Shown one piece after another: positions 11,887 to 23,863 of a DNA stretch of 64,000 bases. The position numbers were made by a program, and so were the translations under genes. The stretch comes from Gongronella butleri (lineage: Eukaryota; Mucoromycota; Mucoromycetes; Mucorales; Cunninghamellaceae). How positions within the stretch are numbered: the stretch's first letter is position 1; every line of letters starts with the position of its first letter. The DNA lies in the NCBI GenBank assembly GCA_025201375.1, contig JAIWZP010000007.1:124001-188000 (forward strand), read 5' to 3'. The notes below the pieces were generated by a model. It saw only the letters and a program-made list of their open reading frames with translations. It had not been told where the DNA came from and made no database searches.

Positions 11887-13464
11887 GAGTGAATCAAGGC
11901 CAAATGAAAAATAAAAAAATAGAAAATAGAAAGTAGAAAATAAAAAGATGCACAACGTGTGCTCTGAGTTTATTGTTCACGAATGGGTTTATGGAATGGA
12001 GTTAGCGCGTCCGGTAGACAGACAATGCGCACGCCATTCCTCGGAAACTTCCCGTGATACAGTAGTACATTCTGTAGAAGTGTACAAGTTCAGGAAGGCA
12101 CCTTGCAACAATTGCACACAACACGGACAAATGCTCACATTCTTTGTTGCACCCTTCCTCTCCTCACACAGTACACGTCCAATACAGGTTATATTAGATA
12201 CAATTGCGCTTCAAATAGAGCTCGATGCGTGCAATGGCCCAGAGACGAGTACATCATCGCTTTTGGCCGATTTTAACTTTTGACGCGTCGCGATTCTTTT
12301 TTTTTTCATGCATGTGCAAGTATTATTCGTGAGTCAAATATACACTAGGTGTGTATTTGTGGGGAAAAGCATTTTAAAAAGAACCGGATGGCAAAACAAC
12401 ACGCACCATACCGCGCAAACTTCTCATTTTGAAAGCAAAAATGCCAAAAAAAAAAAATAAAGCGTTGACATTGCAATCATGAATGTGCAATTGCTCCACG
12501 CGTCCATGGATCCATGCCGATGGCTTATTTTCCTCACTGGGTTTGCGTTTCTTACGATTGGCGCACAAGATCGTGCGCGCAGCAGGACAATTTCCCAGGG
12601 TGGCTCGATTTGGCTCTGGTAAGGTACGATCCATCAACCCCGTGGAGTCAACAATATTTTCTCCACACGCCATGGCAATTGCCCATTTTTAGACACGCTT
12701 TATTTTTTTCAAAATGTCGCATTTGATCGAGATGTGTGCACTTGCTCACGAGGCACGCGCTTGCTGCTGCACCAACCAAAGCTCTTCCCATTGTCACTAC
12801 GATTGTGCGACGGCCGTTTCAACCTTGTGCAAATGACATCAGTCAGCGACTCGTCGCATTTCAAACGAGGAGCAGCGGCCGCAAAATGCCGTTTTTAATC
12901 GTTCAGCGAACCAAGTGTGTGGCATCGGTGCCGTAAAAGGCATTTAGAACGGCAATGATGAAAAGCGTGAGCTTTTTCTAGGTCGCGCGTCTCGTTGGTT
13001 AGGTAGGCGCCTTAGTGCATTGACACCATGGGGTGTTCCGAGGTACGGGAGTGTGGTGGCCAATGAATGGTGCGAATTGAAAGCCAAACTTGGCGAATGA
13101 TGGGCCCCTGAATGAATTTGGCTGGTTGCCGCTTGGGGAAAGTGTCAACCAATTAGGGAAATAAGCGGCCGACTAAAAAAGGCCATCGAGTTTTTGCTGT
13201 GAAGTCTTTGCAACTTGATCCCTTTTTGTTCCTCACACTTTTGCTTTTCCCCATTTTCCCCAGATTTTGCCGCTTGACACCTCCCCGTTTCATCTCATCC
13301 CACCCCGCGCTCTTTCTTGTTTACCATTTTGAGCTTAATTGACGCAAAAGGCATAGCTGCTGCCCTACTTTGCATGTATAAAAAGCCGCCTTGATCGAGT
13401 TCTCTCCCCCTTGTCTTTTTTTTTTAATTCTTCTTTTGCAAATCAAATACCCCATTTTCCCACC
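11887..13464. other. Intergenic region
   Basis: Divergent upstream regions of the phospholipase C and sugar transporter genes. A minus-strand open frame at 12374-12673 looks mildly coding but has no recognisable domain, splice partner or start context, so I do not call it. The right end has a TATA box (listed separately). Confidence 0.5.
13377..13385 (+). promoter_or_regulatory. TATA box of the sugar transporter gene
   Basis: TATAAAAAG lies 80-90 bp upstream of the ATG at 13465, with a pyrimidine-rich leader between. Position and sequence fit a core promoter. There is no experimental support. Confidence 0.5.
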
Positions 13465-15386
13465 ATGCTTCGAGGAAATCTCTTTTTATATTGTGTTGCC
13501 TGTTTTGCGTCCATTGGTCAATTCCTCTTTGGCTGTAAGCAGTCCCACGACTATTGAAAATCAATTGGTCCCAAGCGCTCGGGCTCATCCTCTTTTTTTT
13601 TTTTTTTTTTTTTTTACCCGTGCGCAGATGACCAAGGTGTGCTGAGCGGCATTTTGGTGAATGAAAATTGGCTAGAATTGTTCAATCACCCGAGCGAGGC
13701 GATGCAAGGCTGGGTCGTGTCGATCTTTTTGCTGGGCTGCTTTGTGACGGCGTTCCTTGCGAGCTACCTGATGGATCGATGGGGCCGTCGCTGGACCATC
13801 TTTGTTGGTGCGATCGTTTTCATTGTTGGCGGCGTCCTCCAGACCGCCGCATCACAATTGCCCGTCCTCCTTGTCGGTCGTCTCGTCAGCGGCTTCGGCA
13901 TCGGCTTGCTCTCCACCGTGCTGCCCGTCTACACCTCCGAATTGTCTCGCGCACACAACGTAAAGCTCAAAAAGATGAAGTGTATAGGGCAACGTTGGCT
14001 TTTAACATACTCTTTATTTATTGTCGATTTGTCTAGCGTGGTACGGTGACTGTGTTGGGCATGGCGATCAAGTAAGCAAGCGAGCAAGCGAGCAGATGCC
14101 GGAGATTCTCACGGCATGCGGCAAAAAACTCACTGGTTCCTCCCTATTTTCTTCTTTTTTTTCCAGCATGCTTGGCTACATGGTGTCGTGTTTCATCGAT
14201 TATGGTACCAGCTATATCGAGGGTCAGTGGAGCTGGCGCTTGCCTCTGTTGCTGCAGATTGTTTTTGCCGTGATTCTCGCCATCGGCACGTTTGGCCTGC
14301 CTGAATCGCCGCGTTTCTTGGTGTACCACGACCGCGATGACACCGCCAAGGAGATCCTGTGCAGAATGTATGACAAGCCCGTCGAGGATGAATCTGTGCA
14401 ACGAGAGTATAATGAAATCGCCGAAGCCGTTCATTACGAGCGTACGATCGGTCTTGCCTCTTGGAAGGAAATGTTCACCAGGTACAAGCGCCGCTCCGCC
14501 ATTGCCATTGCCGTGCAAGCCCTTGGTCAGCTGTCGGGCGTCAACATTGTCACTGTAAGACACAAGATGCGACTTGCTTGATCAAAATGCGCGATTTGAC
14601 ACGACTTTTTTTTTTTAATTTTTTTTCTCAAGTATTATGCGCCAAAGATGTACGAGACCGTGCTGGGCGCGGGCCGCATGCCTCTTTTGTTCAGCGGATT
14701 CACGGCCATGGTGTATTTTGTCGGCGCCTTGCTTGCGACTCTGCTCGTTGATCGTGTTGGCCGTCGCCCCTTGTTCATGTCTGGCAGCTTCTTGATGGTT
14801 ATCTGGCTTGTCATCATCGCCGTCTTTTACAAGGTCTCCTTTGGCATGACGTCGGGCATTCTCGTCGTCGCCTTTGTCATGATCTTCATGGTAAAAACAA
14901 TCATGATCCTACTTTTTTAGGATGCTTACCTAATTTTTTCGCCTTTTTTAATAGTTTACCTTTGGCGCCACGTGGGCTTGTGTTGACTGGCTGTACCCAG
15001 CTGAAATCATGACGTTCCGCTGCCGTGCCAAGGGCATGAGTTTGGCTGTCGGTAGCAACTGGATCAGCAATTTCGCCGTCGGCATGTGGACACCGCCCAT
15101 GCTGCAATCCATTGGCTTCGGCACCTATGTCTTTTACGGCTGGTAAACCACGAGAGATGCTTTTTGGTGTGTTGCGCGACGCTGTACTCATTCCTTTTTT
15201 TCTTTTTTTCTGTGCAGCTGGAACGTGATTGCCTTCTTTGTTGTGTACTTCTTCTTTGTGGAGACGCGCAAGGTCAGCCTGGAAGCCATCCGCTTTCCTG
15301 GTGAGGAGGACGAGGTCCTCGAGAAGGAGACGGCCGAGTATTATGAAGAGAAGCCGTCGTCTGTCGCCAAAAAGGTCATTTCCTAG
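13465..15386 (+). CDS. Sugar transporter, major facilitator superfamily (hexose type)
   Basis: Exons 13465-13534, 13628-13959, 14037-14071 (35 nt), 14167-14554, 14633-14890, 14955-15142 and 15218-15386 are all phase-consistent. Twelve membrane segments are expected. PF00083 signatures are present in order: GYDQGVLSG in helix 1, DRWGRRWT between helices 2 and 3, GRLVSGFGIGLLS with PVYTSE, PESPRFL at the end of helix 6, QLSGVNIVTYYAP in helix 7, DRVGRRPL between helices 8 and 9, and PAEI with R in the C-terminal half. These motifs mark a proton-coupled hexose-type importer of the plasma membrane. The exact sugar cannot be read from the sequence. The start was chosen because exon 1 splices in phase to complete GYDQG. 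Confidence 0.92.
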
Positions 15387-16009
15387 ATGTCCACTTTTTT
15401 TTATAACACCCACCATGCCCCCCCTTTTTTCCACCCTTTTATATTTTTCTTGCATCGATGTATTGATAGGACCTTTATTCACACTGTAATTTATATTTGA
15501 AAAGAAGCAATAAAATGTGTAAATCATTGAAATCGCAAAAAAAAAAAAAAAAAAAGTGTACGTGGTGCTAGGTGGTATTATACGTACAACCGTAACTGTA
15601 CCTACGTTCTACAGTATGAACCCCCAACCCCGCATGCTTACAGTATCATATCGTCGAGTCTCTCGGCGTCTCGGCTGTTACAGTACATACGAATGGATGC
15701 ACTGCCATGCACAAAAATCCAATGAGTTGCGTCTTTTTTGTTGTTGCTTTGGTGAGATTTTAGCGCAACGTCGTCCGCCCTCTTTCACGGAAATATTGTA
15801 ACACTAGTTCACAATTTTCAAGTTCACTTACGTTCTAAGATATCATGATATCATGTTTTTGCAATTTTTGCGTTTTGCGTTACTGTATTACAGTATCAGA
15901 AGACAGAATACAGAACAATCTTAAGAGCCTAATTCCACCGGAAAAGAAAATTCAACAAAAAGACAAAACACAAAAGACAACAACAAAAAATTATTGGATA
16001 TCATACAAT

Positions 16010-16900
16010 TTTTTTGCCCGCTCATCAACTCACATGAAGCGCCACAAAAGCAGCCTCACTGCACAAAATCAACGTTTTTTTGTCTTTGGAACAAACCGCG
16101 TTTTTTAAACTTTGCCGGCTCGCAACATGTGCCTCCAGAAGTTTTTTACAGCCTACTTACCCGCCAATGAAAATTGCGTCACGGCATAAACTACAGCCCA
16201 GTGTTCACGACGAGTCCGTCCGATTTTTTTTGAGCCTGCAAATATCAAAAATCTTCAATTTGCCCTATTTTCCATTTGGTTCGCAATCTGCTTGGTCGAC
16301 CCCGCCCAAAAACATCTGTATCGCATTCAGCGCAAAAATTGCAACAGAAAAGCTCAAACCTCCAAAGCGCCACGATCACTTTTGAAAAATTCAGGGGTCA
16401 CTCAGGGGTCACATATTTCAATCTCAGCAAATGCCAAATTTGGGAAACTTCGAACTCCGAGTGATCAATGCATCCCAAATAGGTAACTCCGACGGTTTGC
16501 TATTGGCAGACAAAGTGGCAGATCGTCCCCACCTTAAGAAAAAAGCCCAAAGAGTGACGCAAGAACGGCGATCGACAGAGAAAAATGCTTACTTTGGCGC
16601 GATTTTTTTTGCAAAAATTTAAGGGTTGAGACTTCCAAATTAAGTTGCGTGGATTGCATGGAATTTTTTTTATTTTTTTATTTTTTTATTTTGCACATTT
16701 TATGCGCTGAGTGCGTGGGCTGCAACAGCCTGCGAAGAAATGATCGATGCATGCAAAAACGGTACTGTACGTACAGTATCATAATTCATACTGTAAACCC
16801 AAGCTATGAATGATGATATTATGATACATAGCGGCGCGCTGCAGCAAGTCATCAGAGCCATCTCATTACAGTAGTAGAACTCAGTACAGTAGTAGATGCT
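16010..16900 (+). repeat. Dispersed repeat family B, copy 1
   Basis: Co-linear with 37690-38560 over hundreds of bases. Shared anchors include GCGCAAAAATTGCAACA, a pair of CTCAGGGGTCACA blocks, AAATGCCAAATTTGGG, CGAACTCCGAGTGATC, GGTAACTCCGACG and GTGGATTGCATGGAA. This copy carries several extra short inserts relative to copy 2, many containing TACAGTA or TACTGTA. It is non-coding and of unknown class. Confidence 0.8.
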
Positions 16901-17089
16901 TTTTTGTTCCCCTATTCTCTAAAAAAATAGTACGTACAATCGGCAAGAAATTTGGAGATAGAGTTGTTTACAGTACGTAGTAAAACGTCAAACTATCGGG
17001 ATATGGCTACAGTAATATTTTCACTGAAGGTGTATTTTTACGTAGGATGATGCTTATTTATGGAGCGTTTAAAAAAAGAAAAATGATGT

Positions 17090-18960
17090 TCTTATTAGTA
17101 GTTTACGAGCAATTTTTGATTTCATGGAAAAAATGAAGAAGCGTTTGGCTGGTGAAAAAATGAAGGCATGGAAGCTGTTGCGCATCGGTCCGTGAAAAAA
17201 ACCATTCAAAGAATTAGCCATCGCACGCAAAAATATCATTGGAAACCCAGTTCCAACCTTCAAAGCATTAGCTTATGCTGACGACATACCGGTAGCTCTC
17301 TTCTTCTTCTTGCGAAACGAGGACGAATGATGGAAAAAATTCAAACGCATATACTACTACTGTACGTACACGATGTACACCATGATTTCCAACGCACGCC
17401 TGAACGTGGAAAAAACAGAGTTCATCTCCATGTCTGGGAAGCCGTGGAACCAATGGAAAGTCCTGGCCAAGGCATTACTGTAATAAATGCTCAATGGCAT
17501 GACATGAACAGTCCAAATACTGTAAAGGCAGTCAGATATTTGGGATATCCCATATATTCAACGAGACCACAGCTTCAGGCATACCTCGATGACATTGAAA
17601 CAAGAATAATGCATCACACGAACATCTTGAAACAAAGAAATATGTCCATCCGGGGCACAAGTCTGGTCGCAAATGCACTGGTCCTGTCAAAAATCTGGCA
17701 CATGCTGAAAATCACGCCGGTGCCAATGGCGTGGTTGGACTCAATCCGGAAGACCATCCGCCCCATGATCATGTCCTTTAGGCCCGCACCTTCCTGGGAG
17801 AAGATAACTCTTCCTAAGGTCCGAGATGGGCTGGGTACGGTGGATCTTCGAATGCAGCGCATAGCGTTGAAATTGTCATTCCTAAAAAGATTACACAACA
17901 ACAAAAAGGATGATACTGTATCCTCGCCTCATTCATTAGAGGTACGGTATGTGGCGGGCAACGACCGGAACCAGTAACATCTGGGAACCTTCCGCAAACT
18001 GGGAGGCCCACGACACGGGTTGGCGTGACCGCGCGCATACAAAGTACTGTATCCGTCAAACACAGGAGTGTGGATGGGCGACGTCCCTACGGACAAAAGG
18101 CCTATACATCATGACGGACAATACCAAGCCGCTGCACATTAACAAGTCATCCCCAAAGACCATCAGACAGATGCTATCGTACTGTACATCCTTTAAATGG
18201 GGGGACAGACGCTATAAAACCTCCATGGAGACACCCCGGCTACCGACTCAATTCCACAAAAGACTGGAACACCATCCGGAAGCTCAACGTGCCACACAAA
18301 GTTACCTCGATTTGGTGGAGGATTCTGCACGATGCGATTATTCCAGCCAGCGCAAGAAGTTGGCGACTTGTAGAAGACACCGACACAATAATGTGTCGGG
18401 TGTGCAACCGACATTGCGAGACGCAAGACCACTTCCTCTTTGACTGCCCTGGAGGACGGACAGAATTCCATGTTTGTGGCATTTTCAGGTAGACTTTTAA
18501 TAAACTCTTGGTATCATAAGGTCAACTGGGTGGGTGGGGCTACAGAAATCATAGTTCTCCACCCAGGGGGTGGCGAAACTATTAGGGGGATTGCCCCACT
18601 TCGTCACCCCCCATTTTTATCAGAAAATCATAGACACTTGGACAAGCAATGGACAAAAAAATTTGGGATTTACAAATATTTTTGACCGATCGCCCCTCTC
18701 AAATGGCAGGTGTGGACAGCTATGCTCGCCAAAGATCGCCGCTTCAACAGATTAATGCTCAAAAGCTGGCTTTACAAACCGTCTACAGCCCCGAGGGAGC
18801 TGATCCTTCAAATCGCACATACCATACGGGTATGATATTGTGGAGTGCCCACTGGGCGCTTATTTTCGACAGCAAGGCATGGTCCTCTACGAGAACCATG
18901 GTCAGTATTATACGGTACAGTAATACAAGGCACAGTCGACTAATACTACATAATTAATTT
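17090..18960 (+). mobile_element. Degraded non-LTR (LINE) retrotransposon, 3' part
   Basis: The fragment keeps a reverse transcriptase active-site motif (AYADD, 17271-17285). A relic of the palm/thumb and connection region follows (RYLGYPIYS, NALVLSKIWHMLK, and GLGTVDLRMQRIALKLSFL ending near 17900). A C-terminal zinc knuckle (CRVCNRHCETQDHFLFDC, 18393-18443) comes next. Frame changes several times (for example just after AYADD, again after 17977, and around 18490) and stop codons interrupt it, so the copy is dead. The 5' half, with ORF1, endonuclease and fingers, is missing, which fits 5' truncation. The knuckle placed after the reverse transcriptase is typical of LINE ORF2 proteins. The clade is not resolved. 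Confidence 0.8.
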
Positions 18961-19069
18961 TTGCCTAATAAAAAGATACAATATTGAATACAAAAAAAAA
19001 AGGTCCGTGAAAAAAATTGAGGTTGTTCAAAATACAGTAGGCAATGGATACCGGGCAGCTTTTTTTCTT

Positions 19070-19481
19070 TCGGGCGAAGTATTGTGATTCCATTGCAGAA
19101 AAAAAAAGCCTCGATATTGTAGCTCGGTGTGCGCATCATGCGTTCCAAAATTGGCTGTTGGGCGAATGTTGTTGTGCTTCCATTGCAGATGGACATCACG
19201 AGAAATGAGAAGAGCTTGAGTGTCTCAATTCACTTTTTCCGCAAACCTCGGAAATCGCTCCTGCTTTTTTTTTAGTCCACAAACCCTCGATACATAGGTT
19301 CATGTGCGCATCATGCATCCCGAAAATGGCTGTTGGGCGAGGGTTGAGGTTCCATTGCAGAAAAAAGGGCCACAATAACTCGATGTGGTGCCATGCATCC
19401 CAAAAATGCCTGTTGGGCGAATGTTGTGGTGCTTCCATTGCAGATGGACATCACGAGAAATGCGCTACATTATGTCAGTTT

Positions 19482-19517
<36 letters not shown>

Positions 19518-20110
19518 AGAGGGTGGACATTACAAGAAATGAGAGCTTGAGTATCTCAATTCACTTTTTCCGCAAACCTCGGAGGTTGCTCCTGCTTTTT
19601 TTTAGTCCACAAACCCTCGATAGGTCCGTGTGCTGCGCATCATGCATCTCAAAAATGCCTATTGGGCGAGGGTGGTGGTTCCATTACAGGTGGAGATCAC
19701 GAGAAACGAGAGCATGAGTGGCTCGATTCACTTTTTGTGGAAACCTCTCGGCGTGGAGTCGCTCATACTTTTTTTTTATATCCAGAAACTCTCGATGGTG
19801 GGTCGGTGTGCGCATCATGCATCCCAAAAATGGCCGTTGAGCGAGGGCTGTGGTTCCATTGCAGGAAAAAAAGGCCTCGATAGGTCCGCGTGCTGCGAAT
19901 CATTCATGCATCCCAAAAATGGCTGTTGTGTGTGTTGTGGTTTCATCGCAGCAATTGGACTTTGGACATCATCACGAGAAATGAGAGCACATGGGTGTCT
20001 CGATTCACTTTTTGTGCAAACCTCGAGCGTCGATGCACTGGAAATCTCGGGGGTCGCTGGTCCATTTTTTTTTTTTTTTTAGTCCAGCAACTCCCGATTG
20101 TTCGGTGTGA
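19070..20110 (+). repeat. Imperfect tandem repeat array, about 1 kb
   Basis: Recurring anchors occur in fixed order: CATCATGCATCCCAAAAATGG followed by CTGTTGGGCGA (near 19133, 19311, 19392, 19635, 19815, 19905); TTCCATTGCAG; GACATCACGAGAAATGAG (near 19193, 19443, 19523, 19690, 19970); TTCACTTTTT with GCAAACCTCG; and TTTTTTAGTCCA with CTCGATAG. The full unit is about 200-250 bp and some units are shortened to about 85 bp. Copies differ by substitutions and poly-A/T length. Confidence 0.82.
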
Positions 20111-20129
20111 ATGGTAGTTTGCGGGGCAA

Positions 20130-20450
20130 CTTGGGCACACGTGAAAAATCGCGTCAGACTTTGATTTAAGCGCGCCTGTTTCAAGTCAAATCCATGCACC
20201 TGGAGCCTCTTGTGCTAGTGGACGCGTTGGCGCGACTCCAAGGACGAGCTCCTGCATGCCATTCGTCGGCAAAGTTTATTTTTAAAATCGCGAATTGCTT
20301 GCCAACCAGCAGGTCAGCCTCACTCGTTTTTGGCATGGTTCGTGGTTTCTCCCTGTGCTGCCACTTGTTGTGTAAGTTTGGAGGGAGTCTGGAGACCCAA
20401 CTTTTCTATTTTGATTTTGGAGCTCTGAGAGGGCCATTTTTTGATTTGCG
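20130..20450 (+). repeat. Dispersed repeat family A, 3' fragment
   Basis: Matches the right-hand part of family A copy 1 (from about 6470) and of copy 2 in reverse. The shared path runs through AATCCATGCACCTGG-like sequence, TAGTGGACGCG, CATGCCATTCG-like sequence, CTCGTTTTTGGCAT and GGAGACCCA. It abuts a family B fragment directly. Confidence 0.65.
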
Positions 20451-20464
20451 CTTGGCGCGCCTCC

Positions 20465-20740
20465 AGCGCGCTGCAACTCATACCATTAGATGCTTTTCCT
20501 CCTGTTTGTTAGTAAGACTGCAATAAAAATCGGGAGTGGACTAGACCGTTATCGAGCAAATCGCGATTAAAGATTTTGTTGAAAAAGTGTATTTTCTCTG
20601 TCAGTTTTGGTCATGCATCGGTGAAAATGGTCTCATTCGGTATAGCTTCTACAGTTGTCTTCGACATGTTAAAAGCACCATAGGTTATTATTTTCATGGT
20701 CGAAAAAATTGAAATTAAAGCTTAATTGAGTGCTTGATCG
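20465..20740 (+). repeat. Dispersed repeat family B, 3' fragment
   Basis: Aligns with 38490-38830. Shared anchors are GATGCTTT, TCGAGCAAATCGCGAT, GTGTATTTTCTCTG-like and TGGTCTCATTCG blocks, and GACATGTTAAAAGC-like sequence. It lacks most of the TACTGTA insertions seen in the 38 kb copy, which makes it a useful ancestral comparison. Confidence 0.7.
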
Positions 20741-21318
20741 ACTCTTGCAAGCGTGCAAATGTCGTTCATCGGGCGAGGCAAAGCGAGGTTTCGGCATTGA
20801 AATTATTTTTAGTGTCAAACCCGAAGATTTAAATGCATGCATGGCGCGTGCACAAAGAAAAATTGCGCAGCAGCCCGACTGCTGTGAGCGGCATCATGCT
20901 GAAATGGGGCAATTCCGAGTTACACAGTGGAAGGGTCATCATTGGCTGTGCTTCTGGATAGCGTGGGCTGCTCGTCCAAAAAAAAAAAAGAAGTCAAAAA
21001 AGACAACCATGTGCACGGATCTGTTCCACATACAAACATGGAGAACGATTGGCCATCTTTCTTTTTCTGCATGGTGCCTAGACAAAAAGCAATTGTCAGG
21101 GGGACTGTACGGGGATTGGTTGTGCCTGGGTCATCAGCATTACTCATTTTTCAGGTGGCGAAGACATTCAAGCAGGCATTGGTCGAGTTTTTCCAATGAC
21201 TGGTTGCTGGGATCAAAAATTTGCATTTGTTGACACAATTTTTTTTTTTTCTGTCGTTCCTTTTTCTTTGTTCCTGTTACTGGTTTCTTGTTCCTTCCTC
21301 CTCCCCTCTCTTGTCTGC

Positions 21319-22122
21319 ATGCCGTCCGTCCTTCGAGAGCCCAGCAAGACCATTGCGGTAAACTTGGACAACACGCTGACCAATACCTTGTCAGCGCTGC
21401 TGCAGTGGCACAATGACACTTACCACACCCAGTACAAGTGGCACGACCTGACGACAACTGATCTGTGGCGAGTGTGGGGTGGATCTGAAGAAGACACTTG
21501 CAACAAAATCCGACAATTCTATCAGAGCGAGTATTTCCACAACATCAAGCCTATCGACGACTTTGCCCTAGAGGCGCTCAAGATGCTCAAGAAGCGCAAA
21601 TTCCACTTGGTGATCATCACGTCAAGACAGCAATTCATTGCCGAGGAGACCAAGCGATTTGTCGACAAGCACTATCCTGGTAAACCTTTGAAAGCAAAGA
21701 GAAACGAGGGAAAAGAGGGGCGACTCATGAACTGATTTCTCTATTTTTGCATAGGCATTTTCGAAAGCATCTACTTTTGCAACCTTGGTTTGTCCGAGAC
21801 GGAGCAGCTCGAGTACATGAGCAAGACCAAGTCTGCCATTTGCCGCGACATTGGCGTGGACGTGATGATTGATCATCAGATGGAGCATGCATTGGACTGC
21901 GCGTCGCTGGGCGTGGATGTGTTGCTGTACGATCGACGCGGCCAGTACCAGTGGAATCACCAGCAGCAGGAAGCGCAGGTGACGCGCGTGCGATCATGGC
22001 GCGAGATCATCCATCAGCATTTCCCCAAGCCTTCCAGCCCATTGCGCCACTGTCTGTATTACCACGTCGACCAAGAGGACGATGGCAACAAATTCGCCCT
22101 CCACAATGACTGGGTTGCGTAG
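21319..22122 (+). CDS. HAD-like hydrolase-fold protein
   Basis: Predicted 242 aa from exons 21319-21679 and 21755-22122 (phase 1 intron). The Rossmann-like motif I reads IAVNLDNTLTNT, motif II is VIITSR, and the C-terminal acidic motif is DVMIDH. In HAD enzymes motif I is D-x-D, the first Asp being the nucleophile. Here the first position is Asn (codon AAC at 21361), so classical phosphatase chemistry would be lost unless the residue is misplaced. The family resembles the NT5C-type 5'-nucleotidases (PF06941). The start was chosen as the first ATG of the continuous coding block, after a T/C-rich leader. Confidence 0.7.
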
Positions 22123-23863
22123 AAACCCCTGCCTTTTTTTTTCAACTCCTCCATCCCTCCGTCCCTCCTTCCTTCTCCCCTTTTATTTTAGATTCTCATC
22201 GACATCCCCCTCACATTTGTACATATTAACACTCCATAAAGGCATCCCATCATCTTGACATTTTAATACACGCTGTGTGCGACGTGCGACGAAGGCCAAT
22301 GTCGCATGAATTGACACACAAAGAGGAGACCGAGGGTTGTGCGACCCTGTTTTCAAAGCACACACAGACTTTGGTCTCGTGATCACTAGGTGTTCTGGAT
22401 GCAATTTAGGGGGGACGGGTGTTTTTTTTTTAGGCGTGGGTGAGACGTATGCGCGCCGCCCCAAGCCTCGTCCCATTCTCTTTTTTTTTTTTTTTCTGTG
22501 CAATGCAATGCGACACAAAATCGCCAGAGTGAGGCATTGATCATCCGATGGAACGTTTCTTTTCGTGAACGCGTAGCAGCCGTGTCACCAATCTTAAAAA
22601 CAAGATGCCTCAGCGGCGCGTCCGGCAATGTGGGGGGGGGGACGGAGCCAGAGAGTGGAAATGAGGTGTGCGAGTACGGGGTGGGGGGAGAGGATGTGAG
22701 AAAAGGGGGGGGGTGGACGACCAATGCGCGCGCACACGCACACGCAAACACACACGCGCGGGTGCCCTGCGTCCTTTGCTCCGTCGATTGTGGTCGCATC
22801 GGGTTCCGGGATGAGGGTGCCGAGACACGTTTTGTGCAGCAATTTTGAGATGCATGCCGGCGTGCTCCTGCCCATCGATTCAGGGGGGGAGGGGAGCGAA
22901 AGACAAGGTGTGATCGACACGAGCCACGCCCACCTTCGCCCACTTTTGCCCTCATGGCCGCCAAAATAATAAAAAAAAGGGCGAAATGTTAGTTGCGAGC
23001 AACGTGTCGCGCACCATTTTTTTGCGTCCCAAGACCTGAAAGACGCGTGTTTTTCGCCCCCCGTCCGCTCTTCCCGCCGGTTTTCTTTTTGTGTGTGTGT
23101 GCGTGTGGCCTTGGAAATTCATGCGTTTGCGTGTGTCGCCCGACTTGGCCCCGATGGCGCCTGTTTTCCAAATTAAGGTTTCTGGTTTGACTGCCTGGTT
23201 TTCTTGTCATTTTTTTTTTGGGCCGACATGATCGACAAAAGGCATTCCCGGAAGCGCTCCGAGGCCATTTTGGCGGGTGTTGGCAGGAACCATTTGCGGT
23301 TTTTGTTGTCGTCAAGATGCGTTTAAAGCTTGGAAAGAAAAGATGGACCGATGACATGCTGCCTGGCAACGGGTGGTCGCTCGTTTTGTGCATGCATCAC
23401 GTTGGTACCATCCACAACAATTTACGCTTGTGCGACGTCGTGCCTTTGTTTCATTCTCCGCTGCCACCCGCCTCGCATCACTCCTTTTTTTATTTTTGTA
23501 CTCGCTCTTGTCCCTCTCTCTTCTCTCACTCACTCTTTTTTTGTTTGTTTTCATCCATCACAAGAAAACGATTGCCGTAAAAGGTGTTTCAAAACAACGA
23601 CTTTTTATCTTTTTGCAGCGGTTGGAAAAAGATAAACCTTCTCTTTCCCCTCTTTTTTTTTTTTTTTTTTTTTTTTGTCTCGTTGTTACTCCGTCCCGCT
23701 CGTCCTCCCCCCCTTTTTTTTCTTGAACGTATTTCAATTTCGTCATTCGCCTAGACTCCCCTTTTCCCCGTTTTCTTCTCCTTTATTACCTTGCCCGCTC
23801 CCCCTTTTTTTTTTTTATTTTACGTACCTGTTGTGTGTAGCGTGCCCTTTTTGAGCAACTTTG
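22123..23863 (+). other. Long intergenic region upstream of the kinase
   Basis: No gene seen. It contains a G-run cluster (22629-22713), a CA/GC-rich dinucleotide-like stretch (22730-22760), GT-rich 23090-23130, and long T/C-rich tracts (23490-23850) just before the kinase start. These tracts are typical of the pyrimidine leaders before other genes in the window. Confidence 0.5.

Larger units (their letters stand above)
15387..21318. other. Repeat and transposon island
   Basis: No intact gene. It holds a family B repeat copy, a degraded LINE, a tandem array, and family A and B fragments (each listed). The segment is AT-rich and unusually full of TACAGTA/TACTGTA heptamers from 15.6 to 19.05 kb. 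20740-21318 holds nothing recognisable apart from the upstream region of the next gene. Confidence 0.75.

Noticed and set aside
12374..12673. 99-codon minus-strand open frame starting MACGENIVDSTG
   Set aside because: Codon use looks plausible but there is no recognised domain, no splice partner and no promoter or 3' signal, so I did not call a gene.
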